The notes under the pieces: model-generated
Database searches by the model: none
Told to the model about the DNA's origin: nothing
The model's input: only the letters and a program-made list of their open reading frames with translations
Source of the DNA: Candidatus Zixiibacteriota bacterium
Lineage (GTDB): Bacteria; Zixibacteria; MSB-5A5; GN15; PGXB01
Length of the DNA stretch: 39,975 nucleotides
Assembly: GCA_900498245.1 (NCBI GenBank)
Contig: LS998015.1
Location: 2,805,506 to 2,845,480, forward strand
Direction of reading: 5' to 3'
Program-made: the position numbers and the translations under genes
Shown here: piece after piece, positions 7,821-14,711 of the stretch
How positions within the stretch are numbered: position 1 is the stretch's first letter
Layout of the letters: every line of letters starts with the position of its first letter

Positions 7821-9050
7821 CTACCCGATCACCTTGAAAAAGTTGGAAAGCTGGAAGAGGTTGAAGGATTCCAGCAAGACGCCCACCAGGATGGCCGCCA
7901 GTATAATGGCCTTGCCGATATCCTGCCCCTTGAGGGAACCGAGTAATTTCGGCTCACGGGAAAGATAGGCCGAGGCGGCAAAAAGTTCTTCCCCTATCAG
8001 AGTGTAGTCGCAGGCGGCGACAAAGAACGGCAACTGGGAGGGTTGCCCCGTCCCGGCAATTTGAATGGCCCCGATGGAATTTCCGGTTTCGGAAAGAATC
8101 AATGATTCGGCGTAAAAATTGCCCATAAAAAATATCGTGGCCGGCTTTTCGCGCACCACCATTCCATCGATACCGGCCGCATATCCAAACTGATCGTCGG
8201 TAAGATAGTGCACCTGTTCATCCCGGAAAGTATCAGGGCGCCCGGCCTTGGTATAGGCTTCTTTGACAATTTCCTTGGCCGTAACCATGACCAGAGACCG
8301 GCTCACGGGGACCTCAATCCAGGTTTCGTACTCGGCCGCCAATTGCGCCACGCGGCCCAGAATGGTAATGCCAGCAATGGTCTGGACATTATCCATATCG
8401 GAGGTGCCGGGGATATAAAATATTTTCTTACCCATCTCGGTGGCCCGCCCGACCGCCTCGTCGACCGCATCAAGTCCCGCAATTTTTCTGATAAATAATT
8501 TTTTTCCGGATTTGGCCTGGTTGATATAATAAATAATCAAGCCGCAGAGAATAATCATTCCGATAAAGACATTAAGGCGGCGGAAATCGAACCACTGCGG
8601 TTTGGCTTCCACCGGTCCGGCCACATTGGATTCGCTGGAGACCTGCCAGAGCAATTGGCTGTCCTGACGGGCTGAATTCACGGCCAGGACCTTATAATAG
8701 TAAGGAATATTATCGGCGGCATCGTTATCAATATATTGAACTGAGCCGGCCGGAACCTCACCCACCTCCGCAAATCCGCCTTCGCGATTCTGCGAACGGA
8801 GAATTTTATAGGCCGTGACCTTGCCGCCGGGGTGATCGTCCACCGATAAATCCCAAGTTACCACGACCGCGTGACCGGCATCGTCGGGATTATCCCGAAC
8901 CGCCAGATTTCCGGGCATAACCGGAGTGACATCGGGGGGCGGGGTATTTATTTGCGGGACTTGGGCCGAATCGGTGGAGGTTTGAGCGACGGAAAGGGAA
9001 GCCAGGAGCAGCAGGCCAAGGACTAAGAAAACCGCATACTTTGTTTTCAC
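7821..9050 (-). CDS. Module C gene 1: signal peptide, fibronectin III-like and DUF6754-type membrane protein; first gene of the array
   Basis: The protein has 409 aa from the GTG at 9048-9050. That start gives MKTKYAVFLVLGLLLL to SVAQ, a signal peptide matching copy A, and keeps the start outside the hairpin at 9073-9102; the upstream TTG at 9083 would lie inside the hairpin. Fibronectin III-like domain about 45-140, membrane helix about 159-177, DUF6754-type domain about 185-380, C-terminal helix about 381-399. Key conserved blocks are VGRATEMG (200-207), AGRPDTF (269-275), FYAESLILSETG (312-323), PFFVAACDYTLIGEEL (341-356), AASAYLSREP and LGSLKGQDIGK (370-380). The fibronectin domain should be outside the inner membrane and the DUF6754-type domain inside. 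Confidence 0.88.
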   Translation of the reverse strand: MKTKYAVFLVLGLLLLASLSVAQTSTDSAQVPQINTPPPDVTPVMPGNLAVRDNPDDAGHAVVVTWDLSVDDHPGGKVTAYKILRSQNREGGFAEVGEVPAGSVQYIDNDAADNIPYYYKVLAVNSARQDSQLLWQVSSESNVAGPVEAKPQWFDFRRLNVFIGMIILCGLIIYYINQAKSGKKLFIRKIAGLDAVDEAVGRATEMGKKIFYIPGTSDMDNVQTIAGITILGRVAQLAAEYETWIEVPVSRSLVMVTAKEIVKEAYTKAGRPDTFRDEQVHYLTDDQFGYAAGIDGMVVREKPATIFFMGNFYAESLILSETGNSIGAIQIAGTGQPSQLPFFVAACDYTLIGEELFAASAYLSREPKLLGSLKGQDIGKAIILAAILVGVLLESFNLFQLSNFFKVIG

Positions 9051-9063
9051 GCTTCCCACTTTC

Positions 9064-9102
9064 AAAAAAAATCTCACAGACAATTCGAACGTTATCTGTG
9101 AG
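9064..9102 (-). terminator. Intrinsic terminator hairpin in the leader of the membrane-module array (candidate attenuator)
   Basis: On the minus strand CTCACAGATAA pairs with TTGTCTGTGAG: 11 pairs including one G-T wobble, with an eight-base loop (9084-9091). After one A comes a run of eight T (9071-9064). The first start codon of the array is only 13 bases further on. Because a promoter lies upstream at 9211-9239, this looks like a regulated leader terminator rather than a simple gene-end terminator. Confidence 0.75.
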
Positions 9103-9210
9103 GCTGGTTCAAAAAATCCTAGTTTCGCAATATGCCAATTTCATACCTTCATAGCATTCCCGACGGGGGACGATAATTACGTCCCGCCATCTCATCCAAA
9201 TCGGTTTTGA

Positions 9211-9239
9211 AATTTAACCAGATGTTCTCCGAGTGTCAA
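9211..9239 (-). promoter_or_regulatory. Sigma-70-type promoter for the membrane-module array
   Basis: On the minus strand TTGACA (9239-9234) is followed after exactly 17 bases by TAAATT (9216-9211). The -35 box is perfect and the -10 box matches 4 of 6. Transcription would begin near 9203-9205, giving a leader of about 150 nt that ends in the hairpin at 9073-9102. The leader also contains a GGGACG/CGTCCC hairpin (9167-9185). Confidence 0.6.
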
Positions 9240-9265
9240 GTCCAAAATACCGAATTGAAGAGGGC

Positions 9266-9295
9266 TAAAAAGCCGGATGACCTTAGGAGTTCCGG
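9266..9295 (-). terminator. Weak intrinsic terminator after the receiver/kinase genes
   Basis: On the minus strand CCGGA (9295-9291) can pair with TCCGG (9277-9273), with a small inner CCTAAGG foldback, and is followed by C and five T (9271-9267). It lies 38 bases after the stop of the last receiver gene and just before the TTGACA promoter, which is where an operon end is expected. The stem is short, so efficiency is uncertain. Confidence 0.4.
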
Positions 9296-9332
9296 TCTCT
9301 TTTCGATTAGATTTGGAGTGGAATCAATTAAT

Positions 9333-9755
9333 TCAATGCGAGCCGGCTTTGGCCTGAACCATTTGGAAATTTTTCTGATTTGACAGAAAACGCCAATAAG
9401 CACGCTCTATTATGAGGGAAACTTCCGGCCCCTTGAAAGGTTTGGTGATATATTCGTCGGCTCCAAGGCTGAGGGCTTCTTTGACCGAACCGGCATCGCC
9501 ATAGCCGGTCATCATGATAACGCCGACATCGGGGAAGGATTTCTTGACAACCTGCAGAAGTTCAAAGCCATCCATCTCAGGCATTCTGATGTCGGAGACC
9601 ACCAGATCGATCCGGGCGCTTTTTAACTGCTCCAGGGCTTCTCGCCCGCCGCCGACCGCCTTTATGCTATATCCTTTACGCTGGAGAAGTTGCTCCAGGA
9701 CACTTCGTACCAAAGGTTCGTCGTCGACGATGAGAATGGTTACGCTGGTTTTCAT
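9333..9755 (-). CDS. Stand-alone response-regulator receiver protein
   Basis: The protein has 140 aa: one CheY-like receiver domain with a short C-terminal tail and no output domain. Phosphorylation-site residues are all present: acidic pair D11/D12, phospho-acceptor D55 in VVSDIRMPEMDG, T83 in MMTGYGD and K105 in ITKPF. The tail (about 118-140) is helical and polar. The start overlaps the preceding receiver gene by four bases. It is the last gene of the long block. The partner is likely one of the kinase-like proteins nearby or a kinase elsewhere; the DIRMPEMDG and MMTGYGD wording is typical of receivers linked to histidine kinases of the NtrB type. Confidence 0.9.
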   Translation of the reverse strand: MKTSVTILIVDDEPLVRSVLEQLLQRKGYSIKAVGGGREALEQLKSARIDLVVSDIRMPEMDGFELLQVVKKSFPDVGVIMMTGYGDAGSVKEALSLGADEYITKPFKGPEVSLIIERAYWRFLSNQKNFQMVQAKAGSH

Positions 9756-10183
9756 CGGGCCCCGCCGGTTGCACTTTTTTGAAGTGCCAGAGTGACCTCT
9801 TCCACAAAATCTTCAAGCAAAACCGGTTTATAAAGCAGGGAGGCCGCTCCTCTGATTCCGGCCTGATTTATCAGACGCTCCGTGGCGTTACCGGTGATGA
9901 TAATCACGGGGAGATGGGGTTTCAATTCCTTGATTTTCGTGACCGCCTCGACGCCGGCCATTTCCGGCATTATCAGGTCCATTGTAACCAGGTCATAATC
10001 ATTGGCCGCGACTTTTTTGACCGCGTCCAGTCCATTCGCCGCCAGGTCGACTTCGACCGACGGTGTTATGGTACAGAATTCCCTGAAGACATCCTGGACC
10101 CGGGGTTCGTCATCGACTATCAATATTCGGAAGGAACGCCCCCGTTTTTGCGCCAATTCTTCTATTTTGCTCAAATTCATCAT
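9752..10183 (-). CDS. Stand-alone response-regulator receiver protein
   Basis: The protein has 143 aa. An N-terminal helix of about 17 residues precedes a receiver domain with D24/D25, phospho-acceptor D69 (VTMDLIMPEMAG), T97 (IIITGNA) and K119 (LYKPV). No DNA-binding or enzymatic output domain is present. Two adjacent ATG codons open the gene and AGGA lies a few bases upstream. It overlaps the next receiver gene by four bases, so the pair should be made together and could form a relay or act on the flagellar switch. Confidence 0.9.
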   Translation of the reverse strand: MMNLSKIEELAQKRGRSFRILIVDDEPRVQDVFREFCTITPSVEVDLAANGLDAVKKVAANDYDLVTMDLIMPEMAGVEAVTKIKELKPHLPVIIITGNATERLINQAGIRGAASLLYKPVLLEDFVEEVTLALQKSATGGAR

Positions 10184-10202
10184 TATCGGTCCTAACCCTC
10201 GC

Positions 10203-10223
10203 CTGTCGGAGCGGCTCCGGCAG
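10203..10223 (-). other. Intercistronic hairpin
   Basis: An inverted repeat, CTGCCGGAGC against GCTCCGACAG with one mismatch, sits in the 41-base gap between the chemoreceptor-tip-like gene and the second receiver gene. No T run follows on the minus strand, so it is not a standard terminator; it may stabilise or separate mRNA segments. Confidence 0.4.
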
Positions 10224-10224
10224 A

Positions 10225-10608
10225 CTATTTATAGTTATCGACCTTTCCCTTTCTTTTTTTAATATCGGCCACCGTTTTTAATATGCTCTGGCTGAGACTC
10301 AAGATTTCGTTTAGGGATGTCTCAATTCGGTCCAATTTTTCACTCTGTGAGGGGGGAGAATAGACCATTTTTTCCTCGTTCCTGAAGGAACGCATAATGG
10401 CGGCCACTTCCCTGATTACTTCCACTGAACCGTTGATCAGGCGGGTAAATTCGGGCTCCAAATAGGCCAGTTCCGCCGCCTGATTCTTATTGCGGGCCAG
10501 GCTGATGGCCAGATTCAGGGCCAGCATTTTGACCTGGTTGGCCAATTCATCGACCTGCATCGACCAATCGCCGCCTACTTCCGGATTTTTTCCTTCGGGC
10601 TCGTTCAT
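10225..10608 (-). CDS. Small cytosolic helical protein resembling a chemoreceptor signalling tip
   Basis: The protein has 127 aa with no membrane segment. Residues about 19-75 (VDELANQVKMLALNLAISLA and onward to EVIREVAAIM) follow the pattern of the methyl-accepting chemotaxis protein hairpin tip, usually written IA.QTNLLALNAAIEAAR followed by a receding helix with VA.EVR.LA. Several canonical tip residues differ: QTN is QVK and the E of AIEAAR is S. A second helix at 90-115 follows. There is no sensor or HAMP domain. It overlaps the receiver gene upstream by four bases (ATGA). It may be a scaffold that borrows chemoreceptor-style helix packing. This reading rests on pattern similarity only. 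Confidence 0.6.
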   Translation of the reverse strand: MNEPEGKNPEVGGDWSMQVDELANQVKMLALNLAISLARNKNQAAELAYLEPEFTRLINGSVEVIREVAAIMRSFRNEEKMVYSPPSQSEKLDRIETSLNEILSLSQSILKTVADIKKRKGKVDNYK

Positions 10609-10958
10609 ATCTTCACCAGTTCGTTGATTTTCTCTTTCAGAGGGACCATATTTGAGGATTTGACTATATAGGCGTCGGCCACCCAGGTATGAAAATCCGA
10701 TTTATAGGTCGAATACGCGGAATTCAAAATAACCGGAAGAGCCGGATATTTTTCTTTTAACGTCTTTAAAACTTCCAAACCAGTAGTCTCCACCAATTCA
10801 ATATCCAGAACGACCAAATCGGGAGCCGCTTCGGCGACGACTTTCATGGCCTCGTCGGCCGAAGCCGCCGTAACCACTTCATACCCTTCGCGCGTAAGAT
10901 AATCCCGATATAATTTTCGGATATGATCTTCATCATCGACAATCAGAAGTTTATGCAT
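10605..10958 (-). CDS. Stand-alone receiver protein of the LNSAYS..K type
   Basis: The protein has 117 aa. D8/D9, phospho-acceptor D52 (VVLDIEL) and K100 are in place; the usual T is S80 in ILNSAYSTYKSDF. The stretch SAYSTYKSDFHTWVADAYIV followed by KSS is a signature of an orphan receiver subfamily I recall from deltaproteobacteria and relatives, which usually has no output domain. It overlaps the kinase-like gene upstream by eight bases and the chemoreceptor-tip-like gene downstream by four. Confidence 0.9.
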   Translation of the reverse strand: MHKLLIVDDEDHIRKLYRDYLTREGYEVVTAASADEAMKVVAEAAPDLVVLDIELVETTGLEVLKTLKEKYPALPVILNSAYSTYKSDFHTWVADAYIVKSSNMVPLKEKINELVKI

Positions 10959-12723
10959 CCTGCCCTCCTTTAAATTGAGGCAACTCTATATATATTCTCG
11001 GCAATCCTTCGTCGGAACTTTCAAGACCATAATTGCCGCCGTGATAGCGAAGAGTTTCTCCGGCAACTATAATCGAGAGTTTCTGGGTGCCGGTAGAATT
11101 GCCGAATACCTGTTTCATCGTTTTTAGGACCTTAGTTCGCGATTCGTCGGAACCGTTGAATCCAACCGTGAACTTTATCATGCCTTCATGAATGCCGGTT
11201 GTCAACTCCATCAGACACTCATCAGTCATTTCATCGAGAACCGCCAGCAGGAACTGCAAAAGGGCATGCTGCAACTGGTCGGGATTGCCCCAAACTGCGA
11301 GGCGGTCATGGCTCAATTTCATAAACGGCGCGCGATGTCGGATCCGGGTCTTGGAGGGAAGCAGTCCGGCCGTCTGGACGACGAGGCGATTAAAATCGAC
11401 TTCCTGAGTTTTGGTCCGGCTGGCCCGTGAAAAATCGAGCACATGATGAAGAACCGTTTCGGCCCGCTTCGTTTCGGAGATGATAATATTCAAGTATTCC
11501 GTATTGGCGTCGCCGCCGCCGGAAGAGAGCATCAGATTGGCAAAACCGCCGATAACGGTCAAAGGGTTCCGGAGTTCATGAGCGATGGAGGAAGTCAGTT
11601 CGCCGATGACCGACATTTTCTCCACGCGGATAATCTGTTCCTGAGATTCCGCCAGTTGCCGGTTCATTTCCTCCAATTCCTGAGCATGCTCGAGAAGATT
11701 GTCATAAAGACGGGAACGTTCGATGGCGACTGCGGTATGATTGGCAAAGATCTGAAGCAGTTCCACTTCGGATGAGACAATTCTCTTGCCGGTGATGCGA
11801 TTATCGGCCGCAATGATGCCCAAGACCTTACCTTTGCCGATGATCGGCACGATAGCGAGATGTTCCGAATCGAGACGAGTCATTATATCGCGCGAAGTGG
11901 CCGACAAATCATCCCGGCCGTAAACATTGACGCCGCATTTTTCCCGCGCGGCCCGAGCGAAAAAGGAATCGTCGGCCAATGCGATTCTCCACCCGGAGAT
12001 AAGAGAACTGAGGGTGTAATTCGAGGAATTTTCCCGTTCGCTGTAATCATCAAGAAGTTCCTTGAGAGTTTTTTTCTGGCTGTCCAGTCGGGACCAGATC
12101 TGTCCGGCCTCATCGGGATTGCGCGGTCCCACCGCCAATTGGCCCTCGAAATATTCCCCTGAATCATCGGCCAGAAACAGGAAAGCCCGGTTAAAGCCCA
12201 GCCCCTGATTGGCGGTCACGCCGGTCAGGATTATTTTTAGAACCTCGTTCAGATCGGCTGTCGATGACAGGGCCTCCGAAACCTGCGACAAAATAGACAG
12301 CTCCAGAATGGCTTCTTCAAGGTCGGCCTTTCTTTTGGATATATCGGTGACATCCTGCACAATGCCGACGACGCCGGTAATTTCTCCCGCAGCGGTGCGA
12401 AAAGGACTGCCAAAAATATTGAGAATGGCGAAATGCCCCTGACGGTTGGTGCAGCGATGTTCCTTTTTTTCGAAGGAGCGTCCGCTCAAAATGGCATTAA
12501 AGCAGTCGCTCAGATCGCAATTAATTACCGATTCAATTTCCTGTAGGGGTGCGCCGCAGGCTTCTTCAGCGGAGCCGAAACCGATTATGCGGGCGGCGGC
12601 AGGGTTGATATAATCTATCACCCCCCGCCGGTTAATCATAAAAAATCCCAGCGGGGAAATATCAAAATGACTTTTCAAAAAAGAAGTATCATTTGCTGTT
12701 GTCGGAGTACTGACATATTCCAT
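10951..12723 (-). CDS. PAS-GAF histidine-kinase-like protein with an eroded ATP-binding domain
   Basis: The protein has 590 aa and is cytosolic. PAS domain about 18-130 (FFMINRRGVIDYIN, then GIVQDVTDISKRK), GAF domain about 145-335, a coiled coil about 340-370, and a HisKA dimerisation domain with the H-box SSIAHELRNPLTVIGG containing H382. The C-terminal part should be a HATPase_c domain, but the N-box is HALLQFLLAVLDEM without the essential Asn, the D.G.G box is replaced by FTVGFNGSDES, and the GTGLGL box by GTQKLS. The catalytic function is therefore doubtful; the protein may be a pseudokinase, a phosphotransfer platform or a phosphatase. It starts four bases after the stop of the preceding kinase-like gene. 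Confidence 0.85.
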   Translation of the reverse strand: MEYVSTPTTANDTSFLKSHFDISPLGFFMINRRGVIDYINPAAARIIGFGSAEEACGAPLQEIESVINCDLSDCFNAILSGRSFEKKEHRCTNRQGHFAILNIFGSPFRTAAGEITGVVGIVQDVTDISKRKADLEEAILELSILSQVSEALSSTADLNEVLKIILTGVTANQGLGFNRAFLFLADDSGEYFEGQLAVGPRNPDEAGQIWSRLDSQKKTLKELLDDYSERENSSNYTLSSLISGWRIALADDSFFARAAREKCGVNVYGRDDLSATSRDIMTRLDSEHLAIVPIIGKGKVLGIIAADNRITGKRIVSSEVELLQIFANHTAVAIERSRLYDNLLEHAQELEEMNRQLAESQEQIIRVEKMSVIGELTSSIAHELRNPLTVIGGFANLMLSSGGGDANTEYLNIIISETKRAETVLHHVLDFSRASRTKTQEVDFNRLVVQTAGLLPSKTRIRHRAPFMKLSHDRLAVWGNPDQLQHALLQFLLAVLDEMTDECLMELTTGIHEGMIKFTVGFNGSDESRTKVLKTMKQVFGNSTGTQKLSIIVAGETLRYHGGNYGLESSDEGLPRIYIELPQFKGGQDA

Positions 12724-12727
12724 ATTC

Positions 12728-13603
12728 TTATACTCCCGCCGTAGATTTTTGAAGATTTATCATTTTAATCTTATTGCCGTTGCCGATATAGGTCTCCGAG
12801 ACAAGGTCCTCGATCTTGAGCAGACGGCGGTTGATTTCGGCGATTTTGAGAGATTCCTCTTCCACTTTCTTCAGGCGCGCCGCGACTTTTTCATCCAGAT
12901 TTTTTTCAATGAAGAGCAAATATTGAATGTTGCCGACAATTACCGAAAGGGGATTATTGATTTCATGGTTTATGGATACCGCCAATTGACGCACGGCCTC
13001 CAATTTTTCGCTGTCAATACGGCTCTTTTGAACGGCTTTCAGTTCTTTTTGTATTTTCAGAAGCGCCTGATTCTTATTCTCCAATTCCCGTTGATATAAA
13101 AGCCGTTCGATGGAGACTGCAAGCTGATCGCCGACGACCAAAAGCAGCTTTTGGTCCTTTTCCTGAAAGAACGCGGCCTGACTATGGGCGTAACTAATGG
13201 TTCCGATAATCTTATCTTCGACCAGCAGAGGAATGATCAGGAGCGAGCTTTTGGCTTCTTCCGGCGGGCGATCCTGATTTCTCAGGTTGGACAGAAGGAT
13301 CGGCTTTTTCTGCTGGGCCGCCCAGGCATTTAGGCCGCTGCCGGCGTCAAATTGCACGAAATCGATCGGATCGATTTTCGGACCGAGGGTAACAATTTCC
13401 TCGAGTTCTTTCTTTTTTTTGTTGAAAAGATATAGTGTCGAAGATTCGAAGGGAATGACAGACTGGATAATCTCGAGAATTCTCAGGAAAGTGGTTCTGA
13501 CGGGCGGATCTTTCCTCAAGACGGCCGCAATTTCATTGACCAGATTAATCTTGGTCCAGAAACGGCTGACCGGTTCCTCGTTTCTGTCATTTTTGCGTGT
13601 CAA
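12728..13603 (-). CDS. GAF-HisKA protein with no ATPase domain
   Basis: I chose the TTG at 13601-13603 (291 aa) because GAGGGA lies eight bases upstream; a TTG seven codons earlier is possible, and no ATG occurs near the beginning. A GAF domain occupies about 20-170, then a coiled coil, then a HisKA-type H-box VSINHEINNPLSVIVGN with the phosphorylatable His near residue 213. The protein ends about 75 residues later without any HATPase_c motif, whereas ordinary kinases need another 110-150 residues. No downstream remnant of an ATPase domain is seen, since the next gene starts four bases later. It could act as a phosphotransfer protein. Confidence 0.8.
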   Translation of the reverse strand: MTRKNDRNEEPVSRFWTKINLVNEIAAVLRKDPPVRTTFLRILEIIQSVIPFESSTLYLFNKKKKELEEIVTLGPKIDPIDFVQFDAGSGLNAWAAQQKKPILLSNLRNQDRPPEEAKSSLLIIPLLVEDKIIGTISYAHSQAAFFQEKDQKLLLVVGDQLAVSIERLLYQRELENKNQALLKIQKELKAVQKSRIDSEKLEAVRQLAVSINHEINNPLSVIVGNIQYLLFIEKNLDEKVAARLKKVEEESLKIAEINRRLLKIEDLVSETYIGNGNKIKMINLQKSTAGV

Positions 13604-14189
13604 AGTGGTTCCCTCGGGTGTCAATTTTTATCTGCTCAAATAAGCCTTCTGCGGCTTTCTCCTCGAGCGAATCGAATAGAATAATCTTTTCATCGGCGGG
13701 GAGATTCAGGGCCGGGTCATCGGGTTCGTCATCAATCAGTTGCCATTGGTCCGATCCTTTTGATTCCCATTGAAAACGATTCATTTTGACCACCCGCTTT
13801 TTGACCACGTCGATGATGCGGATATGACCCGAGATGACGGCATACACCTGGTAGCGATAAACCGCCAATGGTACAACCGTGATTTTCCTCTTGGCCAGAT
13901 CGAGTTTATCGACATAAATATCAACCAGAAAGCGGGCCTTCTGGGTTTGACCGCGATCGACAATCTGGTTCAGATTTTCAAATTTCTCGGGAAGAACGGC
14001 ATCCTTATGAACCGCAAGGGGCAGCCGGTTCAGTGTTGAGAGTTTATATTCGAGTCGCTCGGCCAGATGAGAGTCGGCATATGGACAGACGACCGGACTT
14101 ATATTTACAATTACTGAATCCTGAGGGTAGGCCGTTGCCGCCAAAATCAGCAGGCCACAGGTGAGAATTATTGTCATAATGGTTCTCAT
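13587..14189 (-). CDS. Secreted or periplasmic protein of unknown function
   Basis: The protein has 200 aa. MRTIMTIILTCGLLILAATA followed by YPQ is a signal peptide. The mature part contains RLEYKLSTLNRLPL, a strand-rich centre (RFLVDIYVDKLDL, KITVVPLAVYRYQVYAVISG) and a C-terminal helix. The organisation recalls small periplasmic proteins of the CsgG/FlgT/LPP20 kind that bind envelope structures, but no signature is strong enough to name it. Its ATG immediately follows the stop of the PilZ gene upstream, and its 3' end overlaps the GAF-HisKA gene by 17 bases. Confidence 0.75.
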   Translation of the reverse strand: MRTIMTIILTCGLLILAATAYPQDSVIVNISPVVCPYADSHLAERLEYKLSTLNRLPLAVHKDAVLPEKFENLNQIVDRGQTQKARFLVDIYVDKLDLAKRKITVVPLAVYRYQVYAVISGHIRIIDVVKKRVVKMNRFQWESKGSDQWQLIDDEPDDPALNLPADEKIILFDSLEEKAAEGLFEQIKIDTRGNHFDTQK

Positions 14190-14711
14190 TTAGCGATTTT
14201 CCCGACTGACTCTTTTGCGATAAACATATTTGTTGAGCATTTTCTTGATGCCTTCGTCGAACGATGTCAGAGTTGGCGGCAACACATCCATTTCGGCGCC
14301 GCTGAAAATATCGCGCAAATATTCCTTGGAAATGAATTCCACGCCTATCAGCCATTCATCGCCGTCGGCGTCGGCCCGTTTCACCAGTCCGACGACATGG
14401 TCGATTATTTCGATATCCTGAAGCGAAAAACGAAGCAGTATAACTGAGCCTTCTTCGATCGGTTCGCCGGCGGCAATCAGCACCCCTCCGGCGGAGATAT
14501 TCAGGACGGAGCCGTTGAAAGAGCGGCCGTCGCCATCGGGCCAAAATCCGCCGTCGCGATTCCTGAGCACCGTGTATGCTACCGGTTCGGCGACCTGCAG
14601 ACGAACGTAACGGCGTTGTTTATCCTGATGGACGGAAAAAGGCGGTTTCAATCCGATGACATCCCTGTCAGTCGCCATGTCGGAAATTACCTTCACGCGG
14701 AATTGGTTCAT
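14190..14711 (-). CDS. PilZ-domain protein
   Basis: The protein has 173 aa. A PilZ domain spans about 30-135 with both c-di-GMP-binding motifs: R33-R34-Y-V-R37 (RxxxR) and N71-I-S73-A-G-G76 (D/NxSxxG). The short N-terminal segment lacks the flagellar-brake domain seen in the next two genes. A basic C-terminal tail (MLNKYVYRKRVSRENR) follows. Probably a c-di-GMP effector acting on the flagellum given the context. It overlaps the upstream PilZ gene by four bases. Confidence 0.87.
   Translation of the reverse strand: MNQFRVKVISDMATDRDVIGLKPPFSVHQDKQRRYVRLQVAEPVAYTVLRNRDGGFWPDGDGRSFNGSVLNISAGGVLIAAGEPIEEGSVILLRFSLQDIEIIDHVVGLVKRADADGDEWLIGVEFISKEYLRDIFSGAEMDVLPPTLTSFDEGIKKMLNKYVYRKRVSRENR

Noticed and set aside
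9130-9150. A sigma-54 site upstream of the membrane-module array (TTGGCATATTGCG)
   Set aside because: GG and GC are too close together; the -24/-12 spacing fails. The TTGACA promoter further up is better.
9103-9203. A GEMM-type c-di-GMP riboswitch in the array leader
   Set aside because: The expected GGGCAAACC and GCAAAGCC elements and the tetraloop/receptor layout are not there; only GGGACG is shared, within a simple hairpin.
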